The notes under the pieces: generated by a model
The model's database searches: none
Told to the model about the DNA's origin: nothing
The model's input: only the letters and a program-made list of their open reading frames with translations
Made by a program: the position numbers and the translations under genes
Source of the DNA: an uncultured Alistipes sp.
GTDB lineage: Bacteria > Bacteroidota > Bacteroidia > Bacteroidales > UBA932
Direction: 5' to 3'
Assembly: GCA_902388455.1 (NCBI GenBank)
Contig: CABMPD010000013.1
Span: forward strand, 15,765-79,764
Length of the DNA stretch: 64,000 nt
In this document: piece after piece, positions 59,717 through 64,000 of the stretch
Position numbering within the stretch: position 1 is the stretch's first letter
How the letters are laid out: every line of letters begins with the position of its first letter

Positions 59717-61738
59717 CTACCAGATCATGACGCGCTCGGATTCGGGACGGAACATCGGATCGCCCTCTGAGATACCGAACGCCTCGAAGAACTGCGGGAA
59801 GTTGCGCACGGCCACATTGACGCGGTTCTCGGCGAGGGAGTGTACGTCGAGTTTGTTGAGGCGGGCCTTTTCCTCATCGGTGGCGTTCTGGGCCCAGAGG
59901 TGGGCGTAGCCGATGAAGAAGCGCTGTGCGGCTGAGAGACCGTCGACGGGTGCGGGCTCGGTACCGTTCAGGGAATTCTGGAAGGCTGTCCAGGCTACGC
60001 TGAGGCCGCCCTGGTCGGCGATGTTCTCACCGAGGGAGAGGGCTCCGTTGGCATAGACGCCGGGGAGGATCTCCACTTCGCTGTACTGTTTCTCGAGGAT
60101 GGCGGTTCTGGCCTTGAAGGCGGCCTCGTCCTCGGGTGCCCACCAGTTGTTCATGTTGCCGTCCTTGTCGAAGAGGCGGCCCTGGTCGTCGAAGCCGTGG
60201 GTCATCTCGTGGCCGATGACGACTCCGATGGCTCCGTAGTTGACAGCGTCGTCAGCGTCGGCGTTGAAGAACGGGGGCTGGAGGATGGCTGCCGGGAAGC
60301 ATATCTCGTTGGTGGTGGGGTTGTAGTAGGCGTTGACGGTCTGAGGAGTCATGCCCCACTCGTCGGGATCGGTGGGCTGGCCGAGCTTGCTGAGGTTGTC
60401 CTGCACGTACCAGGCCTTGGCGGAGCGGAGGTTCTCGTAATAGCTCAGGGCAGGGTCAATGTTCAGGGTGCTGTAGTCCTTCCACTTGTCGGGGTAGCCG
60501 ATCTTCACTGTGAAGGAGGCCAGCTTCTCGCGGGCGTAGGCCTTGGTGGCGTCTGACATCCAGTCGAGGGCGTCGATGTGCTGGCCGAGGGATACCTGGA
60601 GCTGGCGGACGAGCTCGAGTACCTTGGCCTTGTACTCCTCGGGGAAATACTTGTGGACGTACATCTGGCCGACTGCCTCGCCGAGTACGCTGTTGGGCAC
60701 GCTCATGGCGCGTTTCCAGCGGGGCTTCTGCTCAGTCACGCCGCTCATCTGAGTGCTGAAGAAGTCAAATGACGCCGCGTAGTAGTCATCCGACAGGCTG
60801 CCTGCGGCCGAGGTGATCAGACCGGCGGCCATATAGTCCTTGAGCTGGTCGAGGGAGGCCGAGGCGAACAGCTTGCTGAATCCGTCGAAGAATGAGGGCT
60901 GCTGCACGATGATCTTGTCCTGGTCGGGAATACCGAGGGCACTGAAGAAGGAGGCGAAGTCGAAGCCGTTCCAGCGGCGGCAGATCTGTGCGGTGCTCAT
61001 CGGGTTGTACTGCTTGGTGTAGTCGCGGTTCTGGACGCTGGTCCAGGATACCTCTGCGAGCCGGTCCTCTACGGCCACGGCATTCTCCGCTTTCTGAGCT
61101 GCATCCTCATAGCCGCTGAGAGCGAAGAGCTTGGCCAGCATCGCGGTGTAGCCCTTGTGCAGCCCGGCGTTGGCAGGGTCCACATAGTAGTCGCGGTCTC
61201 CCATCCCGAGACCGCTCTGAGCGAGGTAGAGCACCTGCATCTTGCTGTCCATCAGGTCGGCCTGTACTCCGATGCTGAAGAATCCGCCATCACCGTACTT
61301 GTTCATCTCTGCCAGCTCCACGGCCAGGGCTTTCTTGTCCTTGGCGGCATAGATGGCGTCGAGATACTTCTGGAGCGGCTGTCCGCCCTCGGCGTTGAGT
61401 TTGACCGAGTCGAGTCCCTGCTTGTACAGGTCCACGATCTTCTGGTCCACGGTACCGGCCTCGGGAGTCATCCTGGCCATCTCGGCGAAGAGGTCGTTGA
61501 GGCGCACCACATTGTTCTCACGCAGCACGTCGAATGAGCCGAAGCGGGCGTACTCGGGTTTCAGGGGATTCTTCTTGATCCAGCCTCCGTTGGCATACTG
61601 GAAGAAATCATCGCCCGGGGATACTGTCAGGTCCATGTCCGTCATGTCGATGGCGGGGACCTTCTCCACTTGCTGCCGGCAGGCTGTCGAGGCCAGCATC
61701 ATCATGGGAATCATCATAACTGCAAATGTCTTTTTCAT
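59717..61738 (-). CDS. pepO: M13-family zinc metalloendopeptidase (PepO-like lipoprotein)
   Basis: Neprilysin-like peptidase that cuts short peptides outside the cytoplasm. I start at 61738 (MKKTFAVMMIPMMMLASTAC), 673 residues, with lipobox ASTAC, so it is membrane-anchored. The helical cap domain (about 40-400) is followed by the catalytic part: HEMTH at about residues 509-513 in IGHEMTHGFDDQG gives two zinc ligands and the glutamate, and GENIADQGG near 567 gives the third ligand. NAYYNPTTNEICFPAAILQ is the substrate strand. It ends ESERVMIW without the terminal Cys of animal members. Stands alone, convergent with the receptor gene. Confidence 0.95.
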   Translation of the reverse strand: MKKTFAVMMIPMMMLASTACRQQVEKVPAIDMTDMDLTVSPGDDFFQYANGGWIKKNPLKPEYARFGSFDVLRENNVVRLNDLFAEMARMTPEAGTVDQKIVDLYKQGLDSVKLNAEGGQPLQKYLDAIYAAKDKKALAVELAEMNKYGDGGFFSIGVQADLMDSKMQVLYLAQSGLGMGDRDYYVDPANAGLHKGYTAMLAKLFALSGYEDAAQKAENAVAVEDRLAEVSWTSVQNRDYTKQYNPMSTAQICRRWNGFDFASFFSALGIPDQDKIIVQQPSFFDGFSKLFASASLDQLKDYMAAGLITSAAGSLSDDYYAASFDFFSTQMSGVTEQKPRWKRAMSVPNSVLGEAVGQMYVHKYFPEEYKAKVLELVRQLQVSLGQHIDALDWMSDATKAYAREKLASFTVKIGYPDKWKDYSTLNIDPALSYYENLRSAKAWYVQDNLSKLGQPTDPDEWGMTPQTVNAYYNPTTNEICFPAAILQPPFFNADADDAVNYGAIGVVIGHEMTHGFDDQGRLFDKDGNMNNWWAPEDEAAFKARTAILEKQYSEVEILPGVYANGALSLGENIADQGGLSVAWTAFQNSLNGTEPAPVDGLSAAQRFFIGYAHLWAQNATDEEKARLNKLDVHSLAENRVNVAVRNFPQFFEAFGISEGDPMFRPESERVMIW

Positions 61739-61948
61739 GTTGTTGGTTGGTATGTTGAGTGTTGTTTTCCTTTTAGCGGGCGTGAAGATACTCAAATTCC
61801 GGTCAGCTTGTACACGCTGCTTTCAGAATCATCTGTAATCAAGCTCATGTGCTCTTTTCGTAACGTGGCGGAAGCATTTTCGGCAGGCGGAGCGGGAGAA
61901 GACCTGATGCAGTCGTTCAGGGGTGGTCAGGTACGCTCGATTTTCTGT

Positions 61949-62124
61949 AACGAAATTTTGTTGGGGAGAAGTTGTCCTGGATAATTGCCTGATTGTCAGT
62001 GGTGTGAAGTCTGGAGGTTCTCCCATAACCGATTTAAAATCGGTTTTCGGGAGTGACTCTAATACACAACGTGTTGTGTATTACAAACTTAACAAATCAA
62101 TTCACTCCCCGACAATATTTCGTT
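61949..62124. mobile_element. Small element with 20-bp terminal inverted repeats (MITE-like)
   Basis: The end AACGAAATTTTGTTGGGGAG (61949-61968) is repeated inverted at 62105-62124 with 18 of 20 positions matching. Inside are a 19-bp palindrome at 62027-62045 with arm AACCGATTT and a 24-bp palindrome at 62060-62083 with arm TAATACACAAC; a third pair GGGAGTGA/TCACTCCC encloses the latter. No ORF of note and no clear target duplication. The 549-bp gap 61739-62287 also holds the hairpin at 62225; the rest shows nothing I recognise. Confidence 0.6.
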
Positions 62125-62224
62125 GGGCTTCCGGGACATGTGCTTCAGGGCGTGTGCTTCCGGGATAGCAGCAGAAGCCCGCCGGCCAGCTGAAGTACGG
62201 AACCGGCTGCGTCCTCCATAACGC

Positions 62225-62258
62225 AGACAGGCCGGCAGATGAATCTACCGGCCTGTCT
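62225..62258 (-). terminator. Hairpin downstream of rpmH
   Basis: Arms AGACAGGCCGG and CCGGCCTGTCT form an 11-bp perfect stem; on the rpmH strand the loop can pair further. It lies 30 bp past the rpmH stop. No T tract follows, so it may protect the 3' end rather than terminate by itself. Confidence 0.6.
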
Positions 62259-62287
62259 ATGCCTTGTAAGCTGACGTGAGGGCTCTG

Positions 62288-62440
62288 TTAGTACAGGTCC
62301 TCTGAAGAAACGGTCAGTTTCTTGCGGCCGTGACGACGGCGTGCTGCGAGTACGCGGCGTCCGTTGGGGGTGGACATACGCTCGCGGAAGCCGTGTTTGT
62401 TACGGCGCTTGCGCTGTGACGGTTGGAAAGTACGTTTCAT
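62288..62440 (-). CDS. rpmH: 50S ribosomal protein L34
   Basis: One of the smallest ribosomal proteins; stabilises 23S rRNA. The 50-residue product reads [20 protein letters not shown] at the start, then [20 protein letters not shown] and an acidic end SSEDLY, exactly the family pattern. A consensus promoter lies 37-67 bp upstream, overlapping the end of rsmG. In many bacteria rpmH sits next to rnpA and dnaA; here its neighbour is rsmG, so the origin region may lie elsewhere. Confidence 0.97.
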   Translation of the reverse strand: MKRTFQPSQRKRRNKHGFRERMSTPNGRRVLAARRRHGRKKLTVSSEDLY

Positions 62441-62476
62441 ATTCTAAAATCTATTATTTGTCAGTAAAATGGAGCG

Positions 62477-62507
62477 CAAAGTTAGTGCTTTTGCGGGAAA
62501 ATGCAAA
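62477..62507 (-). promoter_or_regulatory. Promoter for rpmH, overlapping the rsmG 3' end
   Basis: On the minus strand TTTG (62504-62507), a 19-nt spacer and TAACTTTG (62477-62484) match the consensus exactly. The -7 box overlaps the rsmG stop codon. Confidence 0.82.
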
Positions 62508-63195
62508 TAATCTTTTTACTTTCGAAAAATTCTTCGCTGAAATACCCGGAAATGTCGGTGACAGAGACCGCCTGAGGCTCTATGCGGCACTCCCTGACGC
62601 AGGCGGCAATCTCTTCGGTCAGGTCCCCGCCCTTGAGGTACAGGATGCCCTTGCGGTACAGATGCCGCACGAGGGGTACGAACCGGCGCAGCTCTGTGAC
62701 TGCCCGGGACACCACATAGTCGCAGCGGTATTCGGGGCCGAGGTCCTCGGTCCGGCTCCAGACCGGCTTTACATTGTCAAGTCCCAGTGCAGTAGAGATT
62801 TCTGTCACCACCTTTATCTTCTTGGCAATCGAGTCGCACAGGGTGAACCGGCATTCCGGCATGGCAATGGCCATCGGGATGCCCGGGAATCCTCCTCCGC
62901 AGCCGGCGTCCAGAAAATGTGCTGTGGTCTGATGCGGCTGATGTGAGGATGATGCATCGGGGTCATCGGCGAGGGCTGCCGTACTGTCGGAGAGGACAAG
63001 CCCGTTGTCCCGGATGTACCGCACCAGCGCCAGCGAGTGCAGGACGTGGTGCAGGTACAGCGAGTCCATGTCCTTGCGCGAGATGACGTTGATCCTGGCG
63101 TTCCATTCCGCATACAGCTGTCCGAGGGCGGCCATCTGCTCCCGCTGCCGTGCGTCCAGCTCCGGAAAGTATTTGAAAACAATCTCTTCGTTCAT
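62482..63195 (-). CDS. rsmG: 16S rRNA (guanine527-N7)-methyltransferase
   Basis: SAM-dependent methylase of 16S rRNA G527; its loss gives low-level streptomycin resistance elsewhere. I start at 63195 (MNEEIVFKYFPELDARQREQ), matching the family N-terminus, giving 237 residues against the usual 205-215. WNARINVISRKDMDSLYLHH and the SAM site FLDAGCGGGFPGIPMAI are intact, as is VVSRAVTELRRFVPL. The extra length is a Asp/Ser/His-rich stretch before the SAM site (ALADDPDASSSHQPHQTTA, about residues 72-90). A -7 element ends 4 nt before the ATG, so the message may be leaderless. Confidence 0.95.
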   Translation of the reverse strand: MNEEIVFKYFPELDARQREQMAALGQLYAEWNARINVISRKDMDSLYLHHVLHSLALVRYIRDNGLVLSDSTAALADDPDASSSHQPHQTTAHFLDAGCGGGFPGIPMAIAMPECRFTLCDSIAKKIKVVTEISTALGLDNVKPVWSRTEDLGPEYRCDYVVSRAVTELRRFVPLVRHLYRKGILYLKGGDLTEEIAACVRECRIEPQAVSVTDISGYFSEEFFESKKIICIFPQKH

Positions 63196-63199
63196 GCCG

Positions 63200-63207
63200 C
63201 AAAAATA
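63200..63207 (-). promoter_or_regulatory. -7 element directly before rsmG (candidate leaderless start)
   Basis: On the minus strand TATTTTTG matches TAnnTTTG exactly and ends 4 nt before the ATG at 63195. As with recJ, transcription would begin about at the start codon. Confidence 0.5.
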
Positions 63208-63442
63208 AGAAAAATGCATGATTGTCCGCAAGCTGCCACTCACCTCCGTCCGGCTTTGTCCCATCGTCTTCCCAATTTTTTTTTACTATGCCACCTGCAG
63301 ACTGTAAAGTGAAAATGCTCAAAGGGCACCTGTCAATGCGATGAAGCAACTCGGGTATCATCAGAAGAGCGGATGATGTCAAGGGTAAGTTTGCGGATAA
63401 ATCAATTAATGAGAAAATGCATTGCCCTTTGCTAAAATGTCC

Positions 63443-63450
63443 TAACTTTG
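63443..63450 (+). promoter_or_regulatory. -7 element upstream of the last genes
   Basis: TAACTTTG matches the consensus exactly; TTG at 63422-63424 lies 18 nt before it. The 433-bp gap 63196-63628 otherwise holds only the rsmG -7 element and the small reading frame at 63464; 63208-63420 shows nothing recognisable. Confidence 0.55.
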
Positions 63451-63463
63451 TAGGAGAAGCAGG

Positions 63464-63577
63464 ATGCTGAGAAAAGTAGAGGTGAAAATTTCAGTTGTGG
63501 ATATGGGATATACGACAGTCATTAGTGAATACAAGTTTATGGCTACGTTTCATGATTTCAGACCTTATTCTGGATGA
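63464..63577 (+). CDS. Possible small protein, 37 residues
   Basis: An ATG at 63464 opens a frame reading MLRKVEVKISVVDMGYTTVI then SEYKFMATFHDFRPYSG and a TGA stop. AGGAGAAGCAGG lies just before the ATG and a -7 element 13 nt further up. I recognise no family. It may be a short leader peptide for the gene at 63629 or chance; coding evidence is thin. Confidence 0.25.
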   Translation: MLRKVEVKISVVDMGYTTVISEYKFMATFHDFRPYSG

Positions 63578-63628
63578 TGACGGAAAGCAGACAAATCCAT
63601 GCAATTGAGAATATTAACCAATAAGGAT

Positions 63629-64000
63629 ATGAAGAAAGTTAAATTGTTATTAGCCATGTTCTTGGCAGTTGTTACGGTAAGTGGTCGTGCCCAGGAGACC
63701 GTTGGCGGTCTTGTGTGCGGCCAGACGTATGACTATGATTATATAATATCCGTGCTGGGTGAGCCGGATTATGTGTCTCATGACATGTACGAGGTACTAG
63801 TGTATAAGGAAAAACGTCCGTCAACAAAGGCCTCGCCTGTAGGTCCTCCTACAGGTACTGCGCAGGAGGCTCCTAAGGAAGACTCATTTGGTTTTGCTCC
63901 GGGAGTTGATGGATGGTGTTATACTGCTTACTATATCAGTACAGACCGGTATTCCTTTTCGCATCCTGCATTGCCCGGCATAGAGGTTAGAGTAGGCGAT
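63629..64000 (+). CDS. Secreted protein, N-terminal part (cut by window edge), function unknown
   Basis: The ATG at 63629 opens a frame of 124 codons that is still open at the window end. Residues 1-22 are a signal peptide (MKKVKLLLAMFLAVVTVSGR, then AQ). The rest has QTYDYDYIISVLGEPDYVSH and a Pro/Thr-rich loop near residues 65-80, followed by WCYTAYYISTDRYSF. ATAAGG precedes the ATG closely. It is AT-richer than most of the window. No family recognised; a periplasmic or exported protein is likely. Confidence 0.7.
   Translation, partial: MKKVKLLLAMFLAVVTVSGRAQETVGGLVCGQTYDYDYIISVLGEPDYVSHDMYEVLVYKEKRPSTKASPVGPPTGTAQEAPKEDSFGFAPGVDGWCYTAYYISTDRYSFSHPALPGIEVRVGD

Noticed and set aside
62060..62083. 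Active toxin-antitoxin operator
   Set aside because: The palindrome looks like an operator, but no regulator or toxin frame lies next to it; treated as part of the small element.

Overview
The window reads as chromosomal DNA of a GC-rich member of the Bacteroidota, most likely order Bacteroidales. The evidence is: tRNA genes leading into tuf - tRNA-Trp - secE - nusG - rplKAJL - rpoB; many promoters of the Bacteroidota form TTTG-N19/20-TAnnTTTG; a Bat aerotolerance operon; a zinc-free type B L31; a UpxY-type NusG paralogue; BACON-type lipoproteins; and TonB-linked outer-membrane proteins. Genus is not resolvable here.

Layout. 1-6953 (minus): translation/transcription operon, from four tRNAs through tuf to the 5' half of rpoB, with two internal intrinsic-terminator-like hairpins. 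6960-10732 (minus): ssb-purA-dxs. 10818-13575 (plus): two tandem paralogous MFS carriers. 13576-13889: repeat locus A. 13890-17208 (minus): lysS, a SPOUT rRNA methylase, aroE. 17296-20073 (plus): recJ and a threonine-aldolase-like enzyme. 20095-21366 (minus): MacB/FtsX-type permease. 21469-27582 (plus): RluB-like synthase, era, a cluster of palindromes, parC, aroK. 27684-28899 (minus): a doubly broken lipoprotein gene. 28985-29572 (plus): Crp/Fnr-type regulator. 29573-30329: repeat locus B. 30330-33643 (minus): exbB-exbD-tonB and truA. 33704-45466 (plus): moxR, DUF58, batA, a fused batB-batC, batD, batE, glmM, a NamZ-like gene and a lipoprotein. 45548-47182 (minus): BACON lipoprotein. 47397 (plus): rpmE2. 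47716-49905 (minus): ATPase - sirtuin - UpxY-like NusG. 50103-55557 (plus): rplU-rpmA, serS-ruvC, large outer-membrane barrel. 55585-57553 (minus): PASTA protein and rluD. 57688-59649 (plus): TonB receptor. 59717-61738 (minus): M13 peptidase. 61949-62124: a small element with 20-bp terminal inverted repeats. 62288-63195 (minus): rpmH and rsmG. 63629-end (plus): truncated secreted protein.

How the parts fit. Most genes are housekeeping: ribosome, RNA polymerase, tRNA charging, rRNA modification, isoprenoid, purine and shikimate synthesis, replication and repair. ExbB/ExbD/TonB would energise the receptor at 57688. The Bat operon runs into glmM and a possible muramidase, linking a membrane vWA/MoxR complex to cell-envelope supply.

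The least explained content lies between genes. One repeat family has a 40-bp imperfect inverted repeat on an exact 105-bp period at two distant loci in opposite orientation. A second family is a short palindrome centred on TTCGGAA whose stem covaries between copies. Both occur together at convergent gene ends, and the palindrome also sits inside a coding sequence. Other points of note are a His-to-Asn change in the rifampicin pocket of RpoB, candidate leaderless starts for recJ and rsmG, an in-frame minisatellite in TruA, and an Asp/Thr/Gly-rich head on ParC.
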